From: Candidatus Latescibacterota bacterium
GTDB lineage: Bacteria > Latescibacterota > UBA2968 > UBA8231
Assembly (NCBI GenBank): GCA_022825185.1
Contig: JAJDYK010000313.1
Span: 1 to 15,366 of the forward strand
Reading direction: 5' to 3'
Length of the DNA stretch: 15,366 nucleotides
In this document: in pieces, positions 5,884-13,072 of the stretch
How the letters are laid out: the number at the start of each line of letters is the position of its first letter
Numbering within the stretch: position 1 is the stretch's first letter
Made by a program: the position numbers and the translations under genes
Notes under the pieces: model-generated
Told to the model about the DNA's origin: nothing
Database searches by the model: none
Seen by the model: the letters and a program-made list of their open reading frames with translations, nothing else

Positions 5884-7482
5884 CTAACGGGTCGCCCAAC
5901 GGGTCTCGCAATCGGCAATTTGCTCGGCTGAGAGCGCGCGGGGGAACACTTTGACTTGCTTAGGAGCTACGAGGCGGACATTGGGCTGGAAGCACTCTAC
6001 ATAACCGTCCGGCGGCGTGCGCTCGTGGGCCATCATGCGCTCGGCGGTCGGCTCAGGGGGCGTGCGGGCGATGACGTAGTCGTTGAGGCCGTGAACGTCG
6101 AGGATGTTGATGTGCGGCAAGCGCCAGGCCGGGATGCCGATGGCGGGAAAGAAAAAAACTGGATAGTCGGCCGCAGGCAGAAACTGACCCTCGGCACGCG
6201 GAGGAAACATCCCGGCGAGGAATTCCGCGTTGGCTTTGTGCTCTTGGTGGCGAATGCAGACGAAACGGTCGATGAGCCAAAATTGCAGCTCGTCAAAAGC
6301 AGCGGCATACCAGCGGAGCGGGGCGGGAAAGTGAGGAGCCACGGGCACTTTGAGTTGCAAAGTCTGGCCGCGGCTGGCGATGTGGTGGGTCTGGAACCAA
6401 TGAATCCAAGGAACCGGCCAAGAGAGCACAACCGCGAGGCCGAGCGCCGCAAGCGCTTTTTTCGGTTGGATTCCCACGGCGTTTAGGCACCACGCAAAGG
6501 CGAGGTAGCACAAAGGCACCAAGTGCGCGTAAATCCGGTACTCAAAGTGGTCGCCACCGTAGAAAAACGTGTAGTATGCAGCGTGTCCGCACAGTGCGAG
6601 CGCGGCCAGCAGCCCATGCCAAGACGGCCCGAGCGCCTCCTTTTTTTTCCATAGCACATAGACCAAAAGCAGCCCCCACGTCCACAGGGCGTATTCGAGG
6701 ACAAAAGAGAGCGCGTAGCGAAATCCGCTGGCCGGCCAAGCTCCGATGGCTTTGGCGTAATAAGTATTGGGCAGCCATTCGCCGTACAAGCTCTGACGCC
6801 AGACTAGGTGCAGCGGCACGGCCAGCATGGGCCAAGCTTGGACGAGCCGCCGAGCCGGATAGCAGCCAGTGCGCCAAGCCCAAAAAAGCGCGACCGCAGT
6901 GACACCGAGAAAAAGCAAGCCATCGGGGCGCGTCAGATAGATACCGGCGGCAGCAGCAGAAATAACTAAGGGCCATCTCCGGTGGCTAGGAGCAACAAAA
7001 GCGCAAGCCCAGGTCCAAGCGAGGACCGTGCAACCAAACAGCGCCGTTTCCAAGCCCGAACTGCTCCAAGCCAAGAAGGTGCGGTTGGTGACCACTGCGA
7101 GCAGCAAGAGGGCGAGAAAGGCCAAGCGATAGGGACGCAGCCCGGGCGACCAAGGCAAGCGCAGCAGCATCTGCGCAGCGATATACAGCGAACACAGGGC
7201 AAAGCACAAGGCGAGATAGTTGGCCGCTGCGGGGGGAGCGACATCCAAGACCTGCCAGACCCCATACAGCAGGACGATCCACAGAAAATTGGTGTAGCCT
7301 TCGACCGGGCGAAACGGAGGCGGGTTCCACACCAAGCCGTGGCCCAAATCCCAGTTGCTCACGTAGCGAAAGGAAATGTAGGCATCGTCCGTGAGGAACC
7401 AGTACAGCTTCCAGCCATAGCAGAGCGCGGCACCGGCCAACAGCAGGATCAGGGCGTAGAGCAGGCGTTCGCGCTGGTTCAT
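5884..7482 (-). CDS. Polytopic GT-C glycosyltransferase, AftB-like/GT39-like (532 aa)
   Basis: It is likely to move a sugar from a polyprenyl-phosphate donor to an acceptor on the outer face of the inner membrane. The sequence has about ten hydrophobic segments in residues ~8-365, then a ~165-residue polar C-terminal domain probably facing the periplasm. Family marks are the first-loop acidic motif FLTDDAYISFRY (D32-D33, the GT-C metal/substrate pair), then GHGLVWN...VEGYTNFLW (48-68), SSGLETALFG (141-150) and YLTRPDG (182-188). Near the C-terminus is PAWRLPHINILDVHGLNDYVIAR. This set is the one seen in mycobacterial AftB-type arabinofuranosyltransferases and many uncharacterised bacterial homologs. 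The sugar and acceptor here are unknown. The ATG at 7480-7482 overlaps the TGA of the FG-GAP lipoprotein gene (ATGA), which indicates cotranscription and coupled translation. It is the last gene of its unit. Confidence 0.82.
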   Translation of the reverse strand: MNQRERLLYALILLLAGAALCYGWKLYWFLTDDAYISFRYVSNWDLGHGLVWNPPPFRPVEGYTNFLWIVLLYGVWQVLDVAPPAAANYLALCFALCSLYIAAQMLLRLPWSPGLRPYRLAFLALLLLAVVTNRTFLAWSSSGLETALFGCTVLAWTWACAFVAPSHRRWPLVISAAAAGIYLTRPDGLLFLGVTAVALFWAWRTGCYPARRLVQAWPMLAVPLHLVWRQSLYGEWLPNTYYAKAIGAWPASGFRYALSFVLEYALWTWGLLLVYVLWKKKEALGPSWHGLLAALALCGHAAYYTFFYGGDHFEYRIYAHLVPLCYLAFAWCLNAVGIQPKKALAALGLAVVLSWPVPWIHWFQTHHIASRGQTLQLKVPVAPHFPAPLRWYAAAFDELQFWLIDRFVCIRHQEHKANAEFLAGMFPPRAEGQFLPAADYPVFFFPAIGIPAWRLPHINILDVHGLNDYVIARTPPEPTAERMMAHERTPPDGYVECFQPNVRLVAPKQVKVFPRALSAEQIADCETRWATR

Positions 7483-9248
7483 CGTCCGCTGTCGAATACT
7501 TGGTCGGCGGCCAAGTCGTAGTAGTCGTCCCGCGCACCATCCGGCCAGCGGATTTCAAGATGCTCTATGCGGGCGCAAGTCCCCAAGCCAAAGTGGAGGC
7601 GCGGATCGCTGGCCGACAAGTAGCTGCCGCCAGCGGTGACGGTCCGCGTCTGCTGGTGGCCATCGCACCGCAGGCGGACGCGGACACCGGCCATTAAGCC
7701 CTCCACCAAGAGCCAATGAGAACGAGGCGGCAGGTCGTTGCGGTAGAGGGCCGCCGGACCGCTGGCGTGAGTGACCAACAAGTCGAGGTCGCCATCGGCG
7801 TCGTAGTCGCCATACGCTGCGCCACGCGAGACCGCAATCCGAGCAAAGGCCGGGCCAGCCGCCGCCGACACATCGCGGAACTGGCCGCCGCTGTTGGCGA
7901 AAAGCTGGTCAGGTTGGGCGTAGCGGAGGTCTTCTTCGAGGAGCTGAATCCGGTCCATTACATGCCCATTGGCGACGAAGAGGTCGAGGTCGGCGTCGTT
8001 GTCCGCGTCGAAAAACAGAGTGCCAAAGCCCAAGGGGCGCAGGCTTGGGTCGGCGAGGCCGATAGCATCCCCGCTATCGGTGAAGCGGAGCACTCCGTCG
8101 TTGCGGTAAAGCGTATTGCTCTCGCGCGAAAAGTTGGTGACAAAAAGATCCGGGTCGCCATCCGCATCAACGTCGCCAGCGGCCACGCCCATGCCGGCCT
8201 CGGCTTGGCCGTTGCCGTTGTACGCGGCCCCAGCGGCGAGCGCGATATCGACAAAGGTGCCGCCGTCGTTGCGGTAGAGCGCATTGCGGACCCCGTCATT
8301 GGCCACGTAGAGATCCAAATCGCCATCCGCGTCAATGTCGCCAGCCAGCGCCCCTAAGCCCTTGCCAAAGCGGTTGAAGACCCCCGCCTGTTCAGTGACA
8401 TCGACAAAGGTAGCGCCATCGTTGCGGTAGAGCACATCTGGGACGCCATTGTAGCGGCGCGGGCTGCAATAGGTGCGCAGTGCGAAGGGAATTTTCAGCA
8501 GTTCTTTGCGCCGGCGCTTGGGGGTGATGGTGCCGCCGCAAACGCGGTTGTTGGCCGGATAGAAGTCGAGGTAATTGGCCGCGTAGAGGTCGAGATCGCC
8601 ATCGTTATCGCAGTCGAAGAACAGGGCACTGGTACTCCAGCGCGGATCCCCCACGCCGGCTTTTTCGGTAACATCGACAAACGCGCCGCCGTCGTTGCGA
8701 TAAAGAACGTTGGGACCGTAGTTGGTGACGTAGAGGTCTGGATCGCCATCCGCGTCAAAATCGCCGACGGCCACGCCCATGCCATAGCCAGTATCGCCCG
8801 CCCCGGCTGCCCCTTCTACCTCGCGAAACGTCCCGTCTCCCTCATTGCGGTAGAGTTTATTCCCCTTAGGTGAGTCGGTAGTGGCCGGGGCAACTTGATA
8901 GGCACTCTCATCCACTAGGCCCTTGAAGCTCAGACCGGGCCGGTAGTCCTTTTCCACCCAGTAGTGGGTCTCGTCGCGGTAGCTGAGATTGATCGGCGGG
9001 TACTGGCCGCGCAGATGCGACAAGTCGAACCCATCCACCAAGTAGATGTCGAGCCAGCCATCTTGGTCGTAGTCGAGAAAAGCCCCGCCTGCTCCCATGG
9101 TCTCAATGAGAAAGTAATCGCCCGCGGCACCGTTGGTGTAGGTAAAATCGAGACCCGCATCCTCGACCACCCGGAACGGACCGGGAACGGCCGGCGGTGC
9201 AGGCTCGCAGGCGGCGCAGATCACCAGTAGCAGCAATAGACGAGTCAC
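7479..9248 (-). CDS. CRTAC1-type lipoprotein: FG-GAP/VCBS propeller with C-terminal ASPIC/UnbV domain (589 aa)
   Basis: This is an exported protein with a predicted calcium-stabilised beta-propeller, of a class often involved in adhesion or surface binding. Residues 1-14 (MTRLLLLLVICAAC) look like a lipoprotein signal, although the -3 lipobox residue is an unusual Cys. Seven DxDxDGxxD-type loops are seen at ~59, 163, 212, 304, 359, 414 and 481. Each is followed by LY/LFV-N, and most are accompanied by 'LYRNDG..F.DVT..AG' units. Residues ~520-575 match ASPIC/UnbV (VRVRLRC...RTVTAGGSYLSASDPRLHFGLG...LEIRWPDG). An extra ~50 residues (78-128) sit after the first loop, and the 237-261 segment keeps a Cys pair (VCGG...YCSPRRYNG). 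The frame stays open upstream to 9677, but the GTG at 9246-9248 was chosen because it overlaps the upstream stop (GTGA) and starts exactly at the signal peptide. A GAGGG precedes it. Confidence 0.9.
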   Translation of the reverse strand: MTRLLLLLVICAACEPAPPAVPGPFRVVEDAGLDFTYTNGAAGDYFLIETMGAGGAFLDYDQDGWLDIYLVDGFDLSHLRGQYPPINLSYRDETHYWVEKDYRPGLSFKGLVDESAYQVAPATTDSPKGNKLYRNEGDGTFREVEGAAGAGDTGYGMGVAVGDFDADGDPDLYVTNYGPNVLYRNDGGAFVDVTEKAGVGDPRWSTSALFFDCDNDGDLDLYAANYLDFYPANNRVCGGTITPKRRRKELLKIPFALRTYCSPRRYNGVPDVLYRNDGATFVDVTEQAGVFNRFGKGLGALAGDIDADGDLDLYVANDGVRNALYRNDGGTFVDIALAAGAAYNGNGQAEAGMGVAAGDVDADGDPDLFVTNFSRESNTLYRNDGVLRFTDSGDAIGLADPSLRPLGFGTLFFDADNDADLDLFVANGHVMDRIQLLEEDLRYAQPDQLFANSGGQFRDVSAAAGPAFARIAVSRGAAYGDYDADGDLDLLVTHASGPAALYRNDLPPRSHWLLVEGLMAGVRVRLRCDGHQQTRTVTAGGSYLSASDPRLHFGLGTCARIEHLEIRWPDGARDDYYDLAADQVFDSGR

Positions 9249-10438
9249 TGGCGCAACCCTCGCCGTAGGACCAAACCGTAGAGCGCACACAACAGGGCCA
9301 CATCGGCCATCCACAGCGCACCCACCCCATTGTACAACCGCCAGCTTGGGAACAAGGCAAAGCAGTACCCACTCGCCAGCACCGCCGAGCACACAACCGG
9401 TACCCGCCACAGCCAATGCTCTCGGACCTCGCCAAACGCCATCCACAACGCCGCTTGGCAAAAAGGCAAGAAGACGAAGTAATGGGGCCACGAAGTCTGC
9501 ACCACAAACGGCAAGGCGAGAAATAGCGCCGCCGCGGATAGCGCCTCCCGATGCGCGATTTCTCGCTTGTGCAACCACCACACCGCAACGCAGTTGGCGC
9601 AAAAGACTAGCACACCTGCAAGCCGCAGCACAGCGAGCGTCGATTCCCCGAGGCGATATCCCAGCGGCTGCCCCCAACGGTTGAGCACATGAACAAAATA
9701 CTGGGTATTAAAATCGCGGAGGAGCCGGGCCGCCTCCGGCAGCGATTGTGCGGATGCGCGCTCGAAATACCACCAATCCCCAGGTCCCAACAACGCGGCT
9801 GGCAGCAGGCAATAAAATCCCAACAGGCCGATGCCGAAAGCCGCGAGGAAGCGCCTGTCGCGGCGGATAAGAAAATAGACGACAAATGCGCCGGGATAGT
9901 ACTTGATGCAGGTGACCAGCGCCAACGCGATCCCCCCTAGCGCGCTCCGGCTCTGCTGGTGCAGCGCAAACGCCGCCACAATGCCAAGCGTCATCAACAC
10001 GCTGACCTGCCCCCATTTGAAATTGTGCAACAAGGGAAAGGAAGCCAGCAGCAGCAACAAATAAACCATCATGCCCCGCGCGGAGAGGCCGAGCAAATAG
10101 CGACCCGATATGTAATAGAACGCAACTGCCCACCCCACCTGCAAAAACCCCCACAAAACAGTCGCCGCCGCCAGCGGCAAGAGCGCCACAAGGCTCAGCC
10201 CCAACGCAAAAAACGAGGTATAGTAGTATCCCCGAACGGGCCACTTTTCGGCAAAAAGCACCTCGCCCATCGGATAGTAGAAGCGCCGAAAATCGCCAAA
10301 GAGCTGCTCGCCGTGGTCGATGGCGTTGACAAACCCATCAATCGATCCCCACAGCAGCCAATAGCTGCCAAGAATCAACCCGGCCCCCAGCAGGCCCAGC
10401 CCACAACTCCGGTGCGGCTCTTGGTCAAAACCAAGCAA
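9245..10438 (-). CDS. GT87-like (DUF2029) membrane mannosyl-/glycosyltransferase (397 aa)
   Basis: It is the first gene of a three-gene unit. The product is very hydrophobic with about ten membrane segments. It shows GT87 signatures: an acidic first-loop motif GDFRRFYYP (48-56, the catalytic-type Asp), HNFKWGQVSVLMTLG (138-152, the G-Q motif), and a conserved K-Y-Y-P-G (179-183) in a loop after a membrane helix. GT87 enzymes such as mycobacterial PimE use polyprenyl-phosphate mannose outside the cytoplasmic membrane. The sugar used here is not known. The frame is open to an ATG at 10558, but that start would overlap the divergent gene and has no spaced ribosome site. I chose the TTG at 10436-10438 because AAAAGGGG stands about 5 bases upstream and the protein then starts just before its first membrane helix. 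The exact start is uncertain. The stop overlaps the next gene's GTG. Confidence 0.8.
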   Translation of the reverse strand: MLGFDQEPHRSCGLGLLGAGLILGSYWLLWGSIDGFVNAIDHGEQLFGDFRRFYYPMGEVLFAEKWPVRGYYYTSFFALGLSLVALLPLAAATVLWGFLQVGWAVAFYYISGRYLLGLSARGMMVYLLLLLASFPLLHNFKWGQVSVLMTLGIVAAFALHQQSRSALGGIALALVTCIKYYPGAFVVYFLIRRDRRFLAAFGIGLLGFYCLLPAALLGPGDWWYFERASAQSLPEAARLLRDFNTQYFVHVLNRWGQPLGYRLGESTLAVLRLAGVLVFCANCVAVWWLHKREIAHREALSAAALFLALPFVVQTSWPHYFVFLPFCQAALWMAFGEVREHWLWRVPVVCSAVLASGYCFALFPSWRLYNGVGALWMADVALLCALYGLVLRRGLRQ

Positions 10439-10546
10439 AACGTCCCCTTTTCTATCGCGTCTTATCGCGCGCTCAACTGACTGGCGGCCCCCAGCGGATA
10501 TAGGTATTTTGAGGCACAAACCACGAAGATATAAGATACCAATAAA
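10439..10546. promoter_or_regulatory. Divergent promoter region between the two FG-GAP lipoprotein units
   Basis: This 108-bp AT-enriched gap separates the leftward glycosyltransferase/propeller unit from the rightward propeller/FGE-like unit. For the rightward unit there is TTGAGG (10509-10514) with TATAAG (10530-10535, 15-base spacer) or TAAGAT (10532-10537, 17-base spacer). Either would start transcription only a few bases before the TTG at 10547, so that message would be nearly leaderless unless translation begins at the in-frame TTG at 10565. For the leftward unit only AT-rich stretches without a convincing pair of boxes are visible. The shared control region is inferred mainly from divergent orientation. 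Confidence 0.35.
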
Positions 10547-12232
10547 TTGTCCGAACATCCCTTTTTGGCATGGCGCATCGGCCTCATTTGCCTTCTAACG
10601 GCCTGCGCCCCAGCGGAGCAGAGCCTACCCCGCGTTCACTTTGTGGAAGTAGCCCAACCAGCCGGTCTGACCCTACGCAATATCTGTGGCAGTCCAGACA
10701 AGCGCTACATTGTCGAGGCCAAGGGCGGCAGCCTCGCCGCCTTTGACTACGATCAAGACGGCGACCTCGACCTCTATATCGTCAACGGATCAACTCTCGA
10801 AGGCTTTCCGCCTGAGACCGCTCCCCGCAACGCCCTCTACCAAAATGCCGGTGATGCAACTTTCCAAGATGTCGCCTCGGCTACGGGTGTCGATGACGCG
10901 TCTTGGGGCATGGGCGCGGTGGCCGCCGACTACGACAACGACGGCGACCCGGACCTCTATGTCACCAACTATGGTGCCAATCGCTTCTATCAGAACGCTG
11001 GCAACGGCACCTTCACCGACCATGCCCCTCTGGCCGGCCTCGACGATGCCCGCTGGAGTACGGGCGCCGCGTGGAGCGACTACGACAACGACGGCGACCT
11101 CGACCTCTACGTGGCGAATTACATCGACTTTGAGGTCAATTTCATCCCCGAGGGAGCCGATGCGGGAATGTGGCGCGGCCTGAACGTCATGTACGGCCCC
11201 CGCGGACTGGTCGGCGCAGCCGATGCGTTTTATCGCAACGAAGGCGACGGCACCTTCACCGATGTTACCCAAGCAGCCGGCGTCACCGATCGCTACAAGC
11301 GCTATGGCTTTACCCCGCTCTTTAGCGACTTCGACCGCGACGGCGACCCAGATATCTTCGTCGCCAACGACGCAGGTCCCAATATGTTCTACCGCAATCA
11401 GGGCAATGGCACCTTTGCCGAGGAAGCGCTGGAAGCAGCCGTGGCCTTGCTCGAAAGCGGCGATGCCCAGGCGTGTATGGGCGCGGCGTCGGCCGATTAC
11501 GACAACGATGGCGACTTCGACCTCTACGTCACCAACTTCGCCCTCGACTACAATACTCTCTACCAAAACGATGGGCGCGGTTTCTTCAAGGACGTCTCCG
11601 CCACCGCTGGCCTCATCTATCCCACCTGGCCCTTTGTCGGCTGGGGCACGGGCTTTGCCGACTTTGACAACGACGGCTGGCAAGACCTCTTCGTGGCCAA
11701 TGGTCACGTCTATCCCCAAGTCGGGCAGCTCGAGCGCGGGGCCTCCTATAAACAAAAAAACCAACTCTTTCTCAATGCGGGCAACGGGCGTTTCAAAGAA
11801 GCCACCGAGGCAGCCGGGCCGGGTTTTGCCATTGAGGAATCGAGTCGCGGTGCCGTCCTAGCCGACTTCGACAACGATGGCGACATCGACATTGCCGTCC
11901 ACAACCTCGACTCGACACCCTCGCTTTTGCGCAACGATTCACCGGCTAGCAATCACTGGCTCATCGTCCGCATCCAAGGCGTACAAAGCAACCGCGATGG
12001 GATCGGTGCTATCGTCACCGTCGAAACCAGCGCCGGTACCCAAGTCCGCGAAATCCGCGCTGGTAGCAGTTTTCTGGCCCAGGATGATATGCGCGCTCAC
12101 TTCGGCTTGGGCGGAGAACGCGTGGTACAACGTCTCGCAGTACATTGGCCCAGCGGTCAGGTTGACCGCTTCGCCGACATCCAAGCGGACCGCATCCTCA
12201 CGGTGCGCGAGGGGCAGGGCCTTTCCCCCTGA
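10547..12232 (+). CDS. CRTAC1-type lipoprotein: seven FG-GAP/VCBS loops plus ASPIC/UnbV domain (561 aa)
   Basis: This is a paralog of the protein encoded leftward at 7479-9248. Residues 1-20 (MSEHPFLAWRIGLICLLTAC) form a lipoprotein signal with lipobox L-T-A-C (C20). Seven calcium-type loops are seen at ~67, 128, 178, 261, 318, 372 and 440, with the usual DYDNDGDLDLYVAN form and intervening 'FYQNAGNGTFTD..P.AG' blades. Residues ~484-552 are ASPIC/UnbV (GIGAIVTVETSAGTQVREIRAGSSFLAQDDMRAHFGLGG...LAVHWPSG). The Cys pair that its paralog has between the third and fourth loops is absent. Instead the loop reads MYGPRGLVGAADAFYRN. The start is TTG at 10547, since an in-frame stop (10532-10534) excludes anything further upstream. 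The in-frame TTG at 10565 (MAWRIGLIC...) is an equally good signal-peptide start. No ribosome site is clear. The FGE-like gene follows 39 bases later. Confidence 0.9.
   Translation: MSEHPFLAWRIGLICLLTACAPAEQSLPRVHFVEVAQPAGLTLRNICGSPDKRYIVEAKGGSLAAFDYDQDGDLDLYIVNGSTLEGFPPETAPRNALYQNAGDATFQDVASATGVDDASWGMGAVAADYDNDGDPDLYVTNYGANRFYQNAGNGTFTDHAPLAGLDDARWSTGAAWSDYDNDGDLDLYVANYIDFEVNFIPEGADAGMWRGLNVMYGPRGLVGAADAFYRNEGDGTFTDVTQAAGVTDRYKRYGFTPLFSDFDRDGDPDIFVANDAGPNMFYRNQGNGTFAEEALEAAVALLESGDAQACMGAASADYDNDGDFDLYVTNFALDYNTLYQNDGRGFFKDVSATAGLIYPTWPFVGWGTGFADFDNDGWQDLFVANGHVYPQVGQLERGASYKQKNQLFLNAGNGRFKEATEAAGPGFAIEESSRGAVLADFDNDGDIDIAVHNLDSTPSLLRNDSPASNHWLIVRIQGVQSNRDGIGAIVTVETSAGTQVREIRAGSSFLAQDDMRAHFGLGGERVVQRLAVHWPSGQVDRFADIQADRILTVREGQGLSP
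10927..11099 (+). repeat. Exact 23-bp direct repeat inside the FG-GAP coding region
   Basis: The same 23 bases, centred on the codons for D-Y-D-N-D-G-D, occur at 10927-10949 and 11077-11099, exactly 150 bases (50 codons, one propeller blade) apart. Similar but diverged copies encode the other loops (for example near 11498 and 11863). The near-identical DNA, beyond what the protein motif needs, suggests recent blade duplication or gene conversion and could allow slippage that changes blade number in frame. Confidence 0.85.
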
Positions 12233-12271
12233 CCCTTGCGAGGAATTTTCCCGCCAATTTATTTCGAGCCT

Positions 12272-13072
12272 ATGTTCCGCGCCCTGCTTATCCTAACTCT
12301 AGCCCTATCCGCCTGTAGCCGCGTCCCCGAGTCGCTGACCGTCGAACTAGCCCCTAACGTAGCGATGGAGTTCGCCTACATCCCGCCCGGCACCTTCGCC
12401 ATGGGCGCGGCTCCGGGCGAGGAGGGCCCGCTCGACGACAGCGAGACCCCCCAACACCAAGTCGAACTATCGCGCGGATTCTACCTCGCCAAATACGAGC
12501 TTACTCAGGCCCAGTGGCGCGCCGTCATCGGCACCCAGCCGTGGCGGCGGCGTCAGTACGTCAAAGAAGGAGCGCAACACCCGGCCACTTACATCTCGTG
12601 GATCGAAGCCGCACATTTCATCCAGCGGCTCAATAAAAAGGCCGGCAAAACGCTCTACCGCTTCCCCACTGAAGCCGAATGGGAATACGCCTGCCGCGCC
12701 GGGACCACCACGCGCTGGTTCTCCGGCGACGACGAGCAAACACTGACCGACTACGCCTGGGTCAGCGGCAACTCCTGGGCCATCGGCGAGAAATACCCCC
12801 ACCCTGTCGGCCAAAAAGCACCCAACGCTTGGGGACTCTACGATATGCACGGCAATGTCTGGGAGTGGGTCGCCGACTGGGAGGGGCCATACGACGCGGA
12901 GCAACAAATCGATCCCCAAGGCCCTGCCGCGGGCGAGCGCCGCGTCGGCCGCGGTGGCTCCTTTGGCACCCTAGGACTGGGCGGACGTTCGGCCTCGCGC
13001 TTTTTTAGTCCGCCCGATGCCCGCAGCCCCGATGTAGGAGTCCGCATCGCCCGCGAAGTCACAGCCGATTAA
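12272..13072 (+). CDS. FGE/SUMF1-fold lipoprotein lacking the catalytic cysteines (266 aa)
   Basis: The N-terminus MFRALLILTLALSACSRVP carries a lipobox L-S-A-C (C15). Residues ~25-262 follow the formylglycine-generating-enzyme fold in order: MEFAYIPPGTFAMGA (32-46), TPQHQVELSRGFYLAKYELTQAQW (59-82), ATYISWIEAAHFIQRLN (105-121), YRFPTEAEWEYACRAG (129-144), NAWGLYDMHGNVWEWVADW (185-203), GRGGSF (226-231) and R..ASRFFSPPDARSPDVGVRIAR (239-261). The two active-site cysteines of true FGEs, expected just after the RGGSF segment, are missing. The usual final G-F-R reads G-V-R. It is therefore probably a binding or structural relative, or an EgtB/PvdO-like member, and not a sulfatase-maturing enzyme. 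The start was set at ATG 12272 because it begins exactly at the signal peptide. An in-frame TTG (12236) would add 12 residues. It is probably cotranscribed with the upstream propeller gene. Its TAA overlaps the opposite gene's stop. Confidence 0.88.
   Translation: MFRALLILTLALSACSRVPESLTVELAPNVAMEFAYIPPGTFAMGAAPGEEGPLDDSETPQHQVELSRGFYLAKYELTQAQWRAVIGTQPWRRRQYVKEGAQHPATYISWIEAAHFIQRLNKKAGKTLYRFPTEAEWEYACRAGTTTRWFSGDDEQTLTDYAWVSGNSWAIGEKYPHPVGQKAPNAWGLYDMHGNVWEWVADWEGPYDAEQQIDPQGPAAGERRVGRGGSFGTLGLGGRSASRFFSPPDARSPDVGVRIAREVTAD

Noticed and set aside
9249..9677. Upstream extension (about 143 residues) of the leftward FG-GAP lipoprotein
   Set aside because: It overlaps the well-supported GT87-like gene in another frame, and the GTG at 9248 begins exactly at a signal peptide with a GTGA overlap.
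10439..10558. N-terminal extension of the GT87-like protein to an ATG at 10558
   Set aside because: It would overlap the divergent lipoprotein gene, its AAAAAGGG touches the ATG with no spacing, and the TTG at 10438 has a better placed AAAAGGGG. It is still possible.
10790..11764. Long minus-strand frame (324 codons) opposite the rightward FG-GAP gene
   Set aside because: Its Val/Ile/Glu-rich repetitive translation is the antisense image of the DxDxDG repeats, so it is not an independent gene.
7479..12232. Regularly spaced repeats as a CRISPR-like array
   Set aside because: The repeats are imperfect, in frame, and encode calcium-binding loops of beta-propeller blades.
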